Position numbers and translations under genes: made by a program. A stretch of 64,000 nt of DNA, from the NCBI GenBank assembly GCA_025618425.1, contig CM046851.1, forward strand, positions 9,394,307 to 9,458,306. Direction: 5' to 3'. This document shows positions 37,279-47,930 of the stretch, in pieces; the first letter of the stretch is position 1; every line of letters begins with the position of its first letter. Below the pieces are notes generated by a model. That model was not told the DNA's origin. It saw nothing but the letters and a program-made list of their open reading frames with translations, and made no database searches. Origin of the DNA: Heliocidaris tuberculata. Taxonomy: Eukaryota; Echinodermata; Echinoidea; Camarodonta; Echinometridae.

Positions 37279-40200
37279 TATAACATTTATACTGCGCTTA
37301 ATACAATGTTTCTAAGCGCCGAAGAAGTATTATTACTACTTGGCTACTAATTGGCTGAATGAAAACACAACTCAAGAAACGACTGACTTTATAAGTTAGC
37401 ATAAATCTCAGGGATGTAATAATTGATGATTTGTACAATGTATGCCTAAATCTCACATGACACCAGTCTGAATAGCTTCTAGAAGATTCAAAGATAATTG
37501 CACGAATGTAATGAATTACAAGCTTTTAATTTTATTTTAGAATGGAGGTTTACAACTACCCTACCCTGATTCTGACTTACTGTGCCACAACCAGACTTGG
37601 GAGCATTAAACATCTTTAGCGTCATGGCAACAATCTCTGCCTCCATCTTACGAACATCAGGAAAGACGTCGGGATGAAGAGGGTTGGTCCACGCAAAGTC
37701 CTCATACATCTGTCAACCATAAACAGTAAAAAAATAAAAAAATAAAGAGAAAATTATGCATGGAAATCACTATTTGATTATCAAAGTACTAACAATAAAC
37801 TGGGCAGGGGAAAATATTTATGTTGACTTCTCATAGGTACTACAAATTGTTATACATACAATGTGATGTCAATTGCTGTATATAGTTATCCTGTTTTTTA
37901 AATGGGGAGTAGATCAAGTCACTTTGTCAAGTCATAATTTATATCAAAAATATTGTATGCATTGAATATTCATGTGAGAACTAACCTGGGACGCCAGTGC
38001 AGCAAGTTCATCCGTTCCTCCATACACACAGCCTGATACCTTGCCTCCTTTCCAGTCGATACCACCTGTGGGGAAAAAGAGCGGACAAAATGGTTGGACA
38101 GGACAATACTGGGTTTCATATCTCTTGTTTTATCCCCTTTCATACTTTCAGTTCACACAGGTAAACCGTGGGTCTGAAAGGATGATAATGCATTATAATC
38201 AGTGATGCAACAACATTAACCCTTTCATGACAGGAATTATCTCAGGGCTAAATTGATCACGTTTTGTTCTTCAAATTGGCAACAATATTTTTCTTTTTAA
38301 TGCTACATGGTTTTAATAAAATGTAATGTTTTTGAAAACAACATACATGGTGACGAACTTTGTCGAAAAGTTGAAAAAAATGCCGATTTTGACCAAAAAA
38401 ATAATGATTTTGAATCTCTCAATGTGTTGCTAATTCAAGGATTTTCAAGATTATTCTCCTGTTTAAAATTTCTGGCATCAAATGCAATATAGTCATGCAA
38501 AGAAAAAATTGGACACAGTTTGTACAGAAATATTTGCTCTTTCTACTGATGCATCTGGTATAATTTTTAGGGGTCTGAATAAAAAGTTATTGAGCCAAAC
38601 CACAAAATGTGGAGTGATGTCGTGAAAGGATTAATGCAACAGAAATTGAGTACAGTGTGTAAAGAAAATTTTGCCCTTTCTGCTCATGAATTTGCTTCTT
38701 TTTTTTCTTTTTTTTTTTAAGGGGGGGGGGGGGTACTGAATCAAAAGTTACTGAGTCAAACCACAAATGTGAGCTATTATCCTGAATAAGTGACCTACAT
38801 AATTAATACACACTTACCCATAGGCTTGTAATCTTTGTTGACTTTATTCATGATGTTTTCTCTGGTAAGACCCTTTGCCGGAAGCTCAGTGATATAACTA
38901 TCACCTGGCTTCAGAGGAAAAAGGTCCCTGGCGATACCTAACACATTCTTCTCTATCTCCTCTTTGATCTATATAAAGAAAGCACAAATTATTAAACAAC
39001 ACATAAAGCTTTGTGAATTTACTATTGCAGCTTTCCTACATTTGCGTAAAAAAGGAAGCATAATACATGTATGATCATTAATAAAAATGTTGATCAAGTG
39101 AAGATGACCCATTTCAACTTCAGAAAAAAATTTCAAAATGTGTTGAATATTTTTGTTTTTTAGATATTTGAAAACATTATATTTACGTTTAAAAACCTTT
39201 CACTTCCTTTGAATACTCCAATCATGTAATTTATCAACAACAAAAAACTAAACTTATATAACTTATTACATAAAGTAATCTGGAGCGTCACCCCCACAAA
39301 TTCTCGCATCAAATATAATCAACAATATGTCAAACATATATCCAAGCATCACAAATAACTTATGTCTGACTACATAAGAAAAGTTTGACCCCCACCCTGA
39401 AAAAAAGAAGAGAATCTTATAAAACTATGAGTACAGTTGAATGTTTCAAATGTAAGTTCACTATTGAAGGACATCTGCTTGATTTGTAAACAAGTGTTTG
39501 AATGAAGTTGCCAATGTATATTAGGCAAGGCAATAGCTTAAGCCTACCTTCAAAACAACTAAGGATTTACTGTACCTTGTCTTTAATAACTGGAAGGCTT
39601 TTAACAACCTTGAAGAAGTTTTTCAAAATGCGCTGCTTCAAAGCTGCAGGGAACAAAAAGAAAGCGAATCATGCAATTTTTTAGACGTACTGTTTATCTT
39701 TGATGGAAGTCAAACTAAGAAGTCATAACTTTTTAAACCAAGTGTACATGTACACATGTAGATATATGCATAGATGTACATTACCATTATGTTTACATGC
39801 AAGCATTACAAGCTGACTTTGCATAATAATTCTGACAAACAAGTAAATTTATTTTTTTAATCAAATAAAAAATAAACTTAATTTACATGTACCATTGGCA
39901 TAATACAAATCACTGGCTTAAAGTGTTTAAATGTGTCTGATGAGAGAGTATATTCTCTATTGAATCAGCAATTTTTATGTTTATCCATTCCTGAAGAACT
40001 TCAGAGATGAATTCTGACATTCTGATTTCTAAGTTAAATCAATAAGCAACTGAACAACTTCCAAGAATATGTTTTTCCTGTGGGTTTAATCCAGAGTTAT
40101 CTCATGAATAACTGTCAATTTGTATGGTAATCATGGGAGCAATGACACTTACTGAGCCTTGGGTGACACAGGAAGTTGTAAAACCAGTTCAAGAGCAACG

Positions 40201-42841
40201 TGATACCAATTGAGTAAGCAATGACCTGCCATGCCTCCAATCCTGAGCAGAGTTCATTGACCTTTCTTCTTGCTTCATCTGCATACAGCAGTGCTATCTC
40301 CTGAAATGAATGAAATACAATATATATTAGGAAATTTCTGAAAAATACTGAGATATACCAGTACCAGTATCAAAAAGTCATTTGTGCAAACCCACTCATA
40401 CATATATGCGAGGTTATTATAGATAACCTCGCACTCCATACCTTCATACCAGAGAATTGCCTTCCATAGAGAGAGTGTAATCTCTAGCACATATAAAGGA
40501 GCAAGATCACTGTCCAAAAACAGCCTGAAAATTTCACTTAATCACAAGGTGATAAGGATCCTTTTGAAGAATTTAACATGAAATAAGCTTTTCTATCATC
40601 CTAAAATACAGAAGGAGTTATTTTCTCAAAATTTTGCCTATTATAGAATTTCACCTTTTCAACTCAGAGATCGCGACCGCCACTGAAATTGACACAGCCA
40701 GCCTCACATAGTGATGATCCTATGAGTGGTGCAAACCCTGACACAGCACACAGGGGCCACAGGGCATTTTCGAAAGTGGGGGGGGGGGGGGGGGGGGGGC
40801 TGATTTGATTTCACTCATTAATGACAATTTTCGAACCGTTTCCAAGATTTTATGAAACGTTGTCTACTCAAAAAATTGGGGGGGGGGGGGCTGCCCCCCC
40901 CCACAGCCCCCCGTTCCACATCCCATGCAGCAAGCTATGTTCCTAAGCACAGTATTTTATATTGCTTTCCCTTTTCTTTACCCAGATATTTTTTTTGGAT
41001 GAGCAATTCAGCATGAGCATGCCTGTCAAATGAAGACGGAGTGAAATTCTAGTTATTCTACCTATTAAAGGAGTGGAAACTGCGGAAGCACAACTGAATC
41101 CACTGACCGGGGTATCTCCCCTGCCCTATTTTGTGTTTTGTTGTTTGTTGTTGTTGTTTTTTGGGGGGGATGGCTAAGAATGGTGGATCAAACATAATTC
41201 TTAATAAACAGTTTCTGTTTATGACATTACCAGATATCGCACCTTCTAATGCATAGTAGAAAACGGATCTGAAAGAAGTATTTACTTGCTTCAATTAAGT
41301 TAAAAAGGTAAAGGTATGTTTTGAATAGGTATGGCAAACAATCACAAAACAAATTAGTGCTAAAAAACATGAAATATACATTAAAACAACACTTCTCTTC
41401 CAAGAAAGAACACAAAATTCTTTCATAACCTATTACTTTGTCATGTTCGTGCACACATTTCATATAATCTTACATAGAAATGCATGAAGTTTACATAGAT
41501 CTTATTTGCACAAGTATGTCAAAGTCAAAAGTCATTAAGTCAAACAAGGTAAATAATGATAATAATAATAATAAATTTCATTTATAAAGCGCCTTTTCAT
41601 CAGATACAAAGCGCATGTAACAGATAAACAAAGAAGACAGTATCATATGAATATGAATATCATTACATAAGTACAAACAGAGAACTATTAAGAAAGAAAA
41701 AAGAAGACAATTAGAAGAGGTGTGTTTTCAGACACTTCTTAAATGATGTGAGAGTTTGACAATTCTTTAATGCAGAAGTAAAATCTATGAGATTTACTAA
41801 ATCATGTAAACTTTTGTCAGTTGAACTTAGTTAAAGTAAAAAGCAAAAAAGTCTTAAGTTAAAATAAACTTCTAATCTTAGTTCTGAGAAGATCTCAATC
41901 TAGTCTCAGGGCTGCCAACTCTCACGCATTGAGCGTGAGACTCATGCATTTCACCCAATTCTGACTGTCTCACTCTGATAAACAAATTCTCATGCTGAAC
42001 CCCAAAAATAAAAAGTAAAGTAAAAAAAATGTCTCCAAAATCTGTGATATTCCATATATTTGATATGCCCAAGCCCAAAGTTTCGAGATTTTCCCACAGG
42101 CGCAAAGCTGAACTAATGAAAATCGTTTTCGGTTCCGGCATGCAGACGAGCTACTGGATCACGACTGGTTCATACTGCACGTACGTGTGACAATTAACCC
42201 ATTTATTACTTATTCAATTTAGTATATTAATGCTGCTTCTATATATGTGTTGATATCAGGTCTTAAGTATGCACCAGATTGCACCACTTAAAATTTAAAA
42301 TTGTCAAAGATCCCTACCTTGGAATGGGGGGACACCCCCCCCCCCCCCTCCACATTCGCTCTCTCACAATGTCTCACTCTAAACTCTCACTCAAGTTATC
42401 TCCAATATTTGCCAATAACCTCGCATAAGTGTGAGTGACTCAAGTCAAGGTTAGCAGCCCTGGGCCCTGTAGGCTGTAGACTAATACTATCAAAATCACA
42501 AGAGAACAATATAACATAATGACTAATCCCCCGCAAACAGGAAATCGCAAAAAAATGCTCAAGTACATTTAGGTTAGGACCTTGGCGACCTCCTGTACAA
42601 ATACCATTGACCTAGTATTAGTAATATTAATATATGCAACAACGGAAAAAAAAAATCATTACATTACACACGCCAAAAAACAACGTATGGGACTGAACCA
42701 ACAATCACAAAGCAACAATCGAACTCTTTTCACAAGAAAGACAATATCTCTACTACACACTTTGAAACGTTTTTCCTTAATTATCATTATCAAAACTAAT
42801 TTATTCACCTTCAGTACAACAATTACCTTGTATTCGTCCAT
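31183..42841 (-). CDS. SGPL1: Sphingosine-1-phosphate lyase, canonical copy B (15 exons)
   Basis: Exons, 5' to 3': 42827-42841, 40153-40300, 39576-39643, 38818-38968, 37986-38065, 37581-37709, 37084-37172, 36573-36681, 35394-35492, 34644-34790, 33592-33712, 32731-32848, 32397-32543, 31715-31835, 31183-31287; 548 aa (human enzyme 568), all GT-AG. The enzyme uses PLP to split sphingosine-1-phosphate into hexadecenal and phosphoethanolamine at the ER membrane. Visible features: short N terminus, membrane segment at about residues 29-49, GCVYGG, NPLHPD (163-168), TGGTES, SAHAAF (His 234), [14 protein letters not shown] with PLP Lys 345 as the last codon of exon 10, YGYAPKGSS, and SFHLC with His 476. 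Exon 1 holds only five codons. Exon lengths and phases match copy A almost throughout, so the pair is a tandem duplication. A TATA-like box lies about 130 bp upstream. Confidence 0.95.
31573..31641. repeat. Near-perfect hairpin
   Basis: TCATGGAGCTC..AACAGTTCCCTCCCA and TGGGAGGGAACTGTT..GAGCTCCATGA form 28-bp arms around a 13-base loop. It lies about 75 bp downstream of exon 14 of copy B, inside the intron. Confidence 0.9.
32164..32306. repeat. Foldback element, CCCTGTTTCATAAAACTTG ends
   Basis: The left end CCCTGTTTCATAAAACTTG pairs imperfectly with the right end CAAGTTCATGAAACGGGG. Total about 143 bp. It resembles the element at 50493-50630 in ending with ...TTTCATnAAAC... blocks. It lies in the copy B intron downstream of exon 13. 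Confidence 0.65.
33345..33580. repeat. (CT)n-rich tract next to exon 11 of copy B
   Basis: A pyrimidine-rich run (purine-rich on the gene's strand) extends to within about 12 bp of the exon 11 splice donor. It generates spurious Ser/Leu and Arg/Glu frames. Confidence 0.9.
34404..34623. mobile_element. MITE with CAGGGTGGTCCACA ends
   Basis: It begins CAGGGTGGTCCACA and ends TGTGGACCACCCTG, a perfect 14-bp terminal inverted repeat, 220 bp in total. CAGGG ends are typical of hAT-like non-autonomous elements. It stops 15 bp short of the exon 10 splice donor region of copy B. Confidence 0.85.
35505..36110. repeat. GATA-based minisatellite
   Basis: About 600 bp of (GATA)n blocks punctuated by TAATACACATTAAATA, giving higher-order units of roughly 28-40 bp. 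Towards 36,000 the spacer drifts to TGATACACATTAAGTA and the tetramer to GACA/GATA. It lies in the intron between exons 8 and 9 of copy B and produces spurious Tyr/Leu/Ser-Ile frames on the minus strand. Confidence 0.95.
36330..36415 (+). repeat. LINE/SINE 3' tail
   Basis: AAAGCACTTAGAAACGTAGTATT...AAGTGCTATACAAATA followed by TATTATCATTATCACTATTAT matches the tail layout seen at 1978 and 37245. Confidence 0.6.
37245..37325 (-). repeat. LINE/SINE 3' tail, reverse copy
   Basis: On the minus strand GGCGCTTAGAAACATTG, then TATTAAGCGCAGTATAAATG, runs into a (TAT)n array. It is the closest relative in the window of the tail at 1978-2042. Confidence 0.65.
38216..38634. mobile_element. TTAA-ended MITE, family 1, copy 3
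   Basis: Starts TTAACCCTTTCATGACAGG and ends CGTGAAAGGATTAA. It is more diverged than copies 2 and 4. It lies between exons 4 and 5 of copy B. Confidence 0.85.
40700..40920. repeat. G/C-run-rich repeat
   Basis: A 22-base G run (40778-40799) and a second G run near 40879 are followed by a C-run mirror (GGGGCTGCCCCCCCCCCACAGCCCCCC). Outer boundaries are unclear. It lies in intron 1 of copy B. Confidence 0.55.
41560..41800 (-). pseudogene. LINE ORF2 C-terminal remnant with 3' tail
   Basis: On the minus strand a frame ending at 41711 reads [18 protein letters not shown] before the stop, the typical C-terminal end of CR1/L2-like LINE reverse-transcriptase polyproteins. Downstream come two GCGC-containing blocks and GGCGCTTTATAAATG followed by (ATT)n at 41,560. 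It is heavily 5'-truncated. It lies in intron 1 of copy B. Confidence 0.7.
41907..42461. mobile_element. MITE with CAGGGCTGCCAAC ends
   Basis: It begins CAGGGCTGCCAAC and ends GTTAGCAGCCCTG, a 13-bp terminal inverted repeat with one mismatch, 555 bp in total. The subterminal regions carry many CTCAC/GTGAG blocks. No transposase frame. The ends look hAT-like. It lies in intron 1 of copy B. Confidence 0.8.
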
Positions 42842-42985
42842 AAAAATCGGTGTTCTAGTCCACTTTTAAGCTCCTCGACCGCGACTTTTCGTCGATCGTG
42901 TCAATCTCGCTTCCAAAGTAGTGCGCAAGCGCTTTAGTATTGCAAACAGCTGATCATGATCATCCTCTTTTATATAAGTTTTTTG
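42842..42985 (-). promoter_or_regulatory. SGPL1: Putative core promoter of lyase copy B
   Basis: On the minus strand TATATAAAAG lies at about 42968-42977, roughly 130 bp before the start codon. The interval is richer in CG dinucleotides than the surroundings. CAGCTGATCA (42947-42956, + strand) is shared with the flank of copy A at nearly the same distance. No transcript evidence is available from sequence alone. Confidence 0.45.
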
Positions 42986-43159
42986 TAGGGGGGGGGGGGT
43001 TGATTTTTTCCGTAGAAATCAGTGGGTTGAGGGGGTAATAAAAAGATAAAAATAGTCAATCTAACACAATCGCTCAAAAATTTGATCGTTCAATAATATC
43101 AGTATCAATCAATATATATCATTTGATTCAATGATTGTAATAAAAATGTTTTACTCAAG

Positions 43160-43935
43160 TCAGGAACGAGAATTTGTATAGCGCATAACACATAGGCAAA
43201 TTTGCATGTCTATGCACTTAAGAATAGAAAACAAGTTTATACAAGAAAAGAAAAAGAAAAAGAAAAAATGCACTGGGTTCATGTTTCTGACTATTCATAA
43301 GTGGTGAAAAAATATGTTTTCAAGGTACTAATGAAGGCGTCATAGGTTCCTATAGTTTTGAGTTGTTCTGGCAATTTGTTCCACAAAAAAGTGGCTGTGT
43401 ATGAGAAAGACCTTTCCCCGTATGACTTTGTCATGGTTTGTGGAACACAAAGTAGAGACTTGGCACTGGAACGTAGCATTCTTTCTGGTTTATATGGAGT
43501 TAACAATTCAGTAAGATAGGAAGGAGCTAGCTTTTGTAAACATTGATAGGTTAATAACAGTATTTTGAACTGGATACGAGACTTAAGGAATGCAGATCTC
43601 TTAAGACTGGTGATATTGACTCATGCTTCTTTGTCCGTGTAACAAGTCGCGCTGCAGAATTTTGAAGGAGTTGTGTAGTCTTTGAATATGAGAAGATGGA
43701 AGACCAAAAAGCAAACTATTACAGAAATCGAAATGGCACATAACGAAAGCATGAATTAATCGTTCAGTGGTTGATTTGTCTAAAAAACTTCGAATTTTAC
43801 CAATTTTATATAACCCAAATGATGCTGATCGACATTTATGTGAGACAAAATTTTCAAATGTAAACTTATCGTCAAAAATAACACCTAGATTTCTGCATGT
43901 TTTAGTTGCTTGAACCTACAAATTGGTAAGCATTG
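43160..43935 (-). pseudogene. 5'-truncated, frameshifted CR1-like LINE
   Basis: Minus-strand conceptual frames give NLGVIFDDKFTF, then AARLVTRTKKHE in another frame, then in the last open part (43291-43506) the hallmark C-terminal pattern LRSSxKSLLxVPxTxTxSYGxRSFS...LWNKLPEQL...FISTLKTYFF. At least two frame breaks separate the pieces. The 3' end continues into GCGCTATACAAATTCTCG near 43,175. The family is a non-LTR retrotransposon of the CR1/L2/Rex group; the exact clade cannot be fixed. Confidence 0.85.
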
Positions 43936-45030
43936 TCCTAGTTTTCAAAATAAAAGTGTCAAACATATACTATGAAGTTAGGGCATGATTCAAATGAACA
44001 CGCAAGGATAGACAGGTCTATACGATAAGACGGGCCTAATTAGTAAGCAAACAGTCTTCACTTATCTAACAGCGGATATGCACAGTTGTATAAAGATGAG
44101 ACCGTAACCATATATTGATATAGATCACTCAAAGCCTCAGCTTCCTATATAGATGAGATAAAGATTTTGACCTTTCAATCGTAATTCAGATGATCAGCGC
44201 TATCTATGGATTTGGTAGTATGACAATTGATCCATGAGTGAAGGGTGGTGGGGTATAGGAGTAGTGGTAATCTAAGACATTCTAGAGAAACACAGTAGAC
44301 ACTGTTAAAGCAGAGTTATGAAACGGGACAAATTTTTTGTATAATTCTTACTACAAATGTGACAAAACCTTTCGTGCATTAAAAGTAAAAATACAACAAA
44401 GTAAAGAGAGTAAATATGGCCTGCCTGTGTTGCTAATAATGATCTCAAACCTCTACGCCAATAAATCTTCTGAAATATAGAATTATAAGTTACAGCCAAG
44501 ATAATCTGTTATGACAACTCCATATCTTTCATGTTAGATCATATTTAAAGAAATGTGTGCTATTTAGCATAAGTAATACAGTTTTTAGCATTTAACTTTA
44601 AAATTGAACTGAAACCTTTTCTTGCCTCAATATGAATTTTGTACCAAAAAATACGCTAATCAGCTTGTCATGCAGTTTTAATTCATGTTGCAATTTCCTG
44701 ACTTATATCCACATAGATCCATACACAAATTTACATTACTTTCAATTTGGGTTCGTACGGATAAAGGTCTAGATCACCAGAATATTTAAAGGTAGAAATG
44801 TACTTTGGGGCTGGCACATTTTTTTCACCACTTAAATCCAAAAAGTTTTGTTCACCACATATATTAGTAGCGCTTTGATTTAGTACATAATCTTCATTCA
44901 AAGAATCTTTTGGACTTTATAAAATGGTAATACATCTGTTTTAATCATCTAGTTTCATTCTCTTACTCCTAATACTAATATTTACCACGATATAATTCTT
45001 ATATTTACCTCAATATACTCTCTTATCATT
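43936..45030. other. Non-coding, nothing recognised
   Basis: AT-rich DNA without convincing exons or repeats that I can delimit. Confidence 0.5.
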
Positions 45031-45035
45031 TTGCA

Positions 45036-45042
45036 TATTATA

Positions 45043-45120
<78 letters not shown>
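45036..45120. repeat. (AT)n microsatellite
   Basis: About 80 bases of almost pure TA dinucleotides. Confidence 0.95.
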
Positions 45121-45122
<2 letters not shown>

Positions 45123-45196
45123 ATTGTAAGGAAATAACATATACAACAGCTTTGGCAACTCTCGTGAAAATAATTATAATTGTGAGAAATGAAAAT

Positions 45197-45373
<177 letters not shown>

Positions 45374-45390
45374 TACAATTATTTATATAT

Positions 45391-45432
45391 ACACACACAC
45401 ACACACACGCACACGCGCGCACACACACGCAC

Positions 45433-45465
<33 letters not shown>

Positions 45466-45466
45466 T
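45391..45466. repeat. (CA)n/(CG)n microsatellite
   Basis: About 75 bases of ACACAC with GCGCGC interruptions, a potential Z-DNA-forming tract. Confidence 0.95.
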
Positions 45467-45657
45467 GTATATTAAATTTAATTCTTTAATTTCTGTTTTG
45501 ATTCTAGATCCCACTTGGACTGAGCCTGTTGGGCATAGAGCCCTTTATTGGCTCTCTATATGATGTTGAGGGATAGCGCCATCATTTGGCTTTGGTTTTA
45601 TAATAATTTGATTGCATGTGTTCTGACGATGAAAAAGATTTGGGAAAGCTAGTAGCA

Positions 45658-46330
45658 GGCCCGTAGCCAGGGGGCGGTGGGGGCGGTTCCCCCCCCCCCC
45701 CCCCACAAAAAAAGCCAACTAAATAAAGAGAGAGAGAGAGAGAAAGCGGGGCAGAAAGTGAAAGGAAAAACCTTAAAAGGTGCTACGAGCTGGTATCTTT
45801 CTCTCAAAATTTGCTAAAACCTCAAAGCTTTCGCTCCTCTCGCGGGAAGGGGGAAACTCCCCCGCTCCTTCGCCCACCCCAGTTACAAATACAGTGCAGT
45901 ATTGCGTCCAAATGATTGAAAGCAGTCAGGGCGTCGAACTAACTTTCTGCCTAAGAATAGGTGCTACGAGCAGTGGCGTACCTAGGATTTTTTACAGGGG
46001 AGCAAATTTTGTCAACTGTCAAATTCTGCTTGGAGGGAGACCCGTATTTTTCCTTCTCGCCAGCCCTCCAAAACTCGCTCAGTGGGGGGGGGGGGGGGGG
46101 GGGGGTTATCACACGTTTTGCTCCATGATTCTCTGACAAGCAAAAAAAACAAAAACAAAAAAAAAGGTAAAAAATTATTTTTTTCCTGTCAAAAGTTGTC
46201 GGGGGGGGCACTCTGCCCCCTGCCCCCCCCCCCCTTGGGTACGCTAGTGGCTACGAGCAGTTATCTTTCTCTCACATTTTCTAAAACGTCAGAGCTTTCG
46301 CGCTTTAGCGCTTCGCAAAGGACCGTCTTC
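45658..46330. repeat. Composite of G-run repeats, GTAGCCAGGGGGCG family copy 2 with nested element
   Basis: 45658-45965 matches the repeat at 25775-26290 block for block. At about 45973 it is interrupted by an element starting CAGTGGCGTACCTAGG and ending TGGGTACGCTAGTGG (about 46253), after which the outer repeat resumes with GCTACGAGCAGTTATCTTTCTCTCA. The nested part includes a 22-base G run (46084-46105) and the GACAAGCAAAAAA block shared with 51,460 and 58,360. Confidence 0.75.
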
Positions 46331-47354
46331 AATGACCGGACCTGCGAACTCCTCGACAAAATTAAAATTGAAAACAAAAATAATAAAAAGAAGTACAGAA
46401 ACCCGCACGTAGATGGCGTCAATATTCGGATCCGAATCGTAAGCCTAAAATACGAAACAACAACAACGCTTCGCAAAAGGTAAAAGGTAGGGGGGAGGAA
46501 CTTCCCCTCCCTGCACCCACGGGGAGCACGCTTCGCGTGTTTATCAGCATTTTTCCACGCTTAGTGTGGTCACAACCGCCCCCCCCCCCTTCGAAATTAA
46601 AGTGATTCGGTAACTTTGTGGAGGCTTGATTTAATAAATTGTTGAATTTTGATATCTGTCTTGTATAATGATGTTCAGAAGGATAAATAAATAGCCAGGC
46701 AGAGAAAGGTTTTCAATATATAGCGCTATTATGAAGATATCTATGACTGAATATTTTCATTTACGAAAGCGTATGGCCATACGCTTTAGTCTAACACTGA
46801 CTCTGTGGGGGAAAATAAGTCTGGCATTTCCGGTCACTTGCATATGTTTACTTTTGTGAAGCACATGATGATTTTGAAGTGATTTTTTTTGTCCTGGGTT
46901 TCATTTTCACACCATATTACATACAGTGATAGCATGGCCCAGGCAGCTCAGATTTTATCAAGCCTCTGCGCGGTTGGATAGTAGTAGTCGTATAGTGTAG
47001 TCAAAATCAAAAGTGAACAATGTGGCTATACAAGTGAAGGTGGAGAAAACTATGTGAAATATCTTCAGCGAGTCAGAGGAAAAGCCTTGAACTCATTTGC
47101 AAACAAAAATTATAGACCATTTTATAATTGAATATTTAATTTTCTTGTTTTTTTATGATTGATGGCGCCAAAATATAAATACACGTCATGTATAATAACA
47201 TTTCTTTGGGTGAAATCCTCCTTGCGTACATTCGTTGTCGATATGCGGGGCAAACTATATTATAACTCAGGCCGTCAACGATTACTTTAATTATTTGTTT
47301 AAGAAATTGAAATAACAATGGGATAATAAAGAAGTAATATGCTATGATTACATT
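46331..47354. other. Non-coding, nothing recognised
   Basis: Beyond the repeat tail with TTCGCAAAGG and CTTCGCGTG blocks (to about 46,600) no delimited element or exon was found. Confidence 0.45.
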
Positions 47355-47590
47355 GAATAGACTGTTCGGTAATGTATGCAAATTTTATACATACCTTTCA
47401 AACAAATGTTGTTCTTGACAACCTGAAAGCTTGCCGGAGCTTGCCGGACATAGCAACAAGTAATGTATGCAAACTGGATTCCAAGCATTGAGGCTCATTT
47501 ATAAAAAGCAGGTTAATGGAATAGCTCGTCACTAGGTGCTCAGAGAAGAAGTGTGCATAAATTTGTATACATTACAGAACCGGTCTATTC
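47355..47590. mobile_element. Candidate MITE, GAATAGACyG ends
   Basis: The left end, GAATAGACTGTTCGGTAATG, matches the reverse complement of the right end, GAATAGACCGGTTCTGTAAT, extending into TGTATRCAAATTT with small gaps. About 236 bp; a third TAATGTATGCAAA lies inside at about 47461. Confidence 0.65.
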
Positions 47591-47739
47591 TGTCTATTGA
47601 AGTACAATAACTCGGAACTGGTGGTTGAAATAGTGAGGTACACAGACGATTCCACAGGGAATTCGTGTTCACTTTTTTAACGTGGATTCCTCTGTAAAAT
47701 TTAATGCTGAAAACGACGCAACCGAATCTAAAAAAAAAA

Positions 47740-47930
47740 AAAAGAGAGTGAATTTTCACTGTTTTCATTTCCCCGAGAGTCACGTCAGTGATCACTTGTT
47801 TAGGAGTGAATATCGAGTGACTATCGAGTGGTCTCTAAAAGGAAAAGAGTGGAGTTTCACTCTCTTTTCACTCTATTTTCATTCCCCGGGGAGTGAAGTC
47901 AGTGATCACTCAAGTTGTTCTTTTTTTTTT
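47740..47930. repeat. Tandem duplication with GTCAGTGATCACT blocks
   Basis: TTTTCATTTCCCCGAGAGTC...GTCAGTGATCACT at about 47763-47796 recurs as TTTTCATTCCCCGGGGAGTG...GTCAGTGATCACT about 114 bp later. The intervening DNA repeats GAGTG/CACTC words. Confidence 0.6.

Noticed and set aside
46082..46483. 133-codon + strand frame
   Set aside because: It spans a poly-G run, an A-rich block and the nested G-run repeats; it is not a gene.
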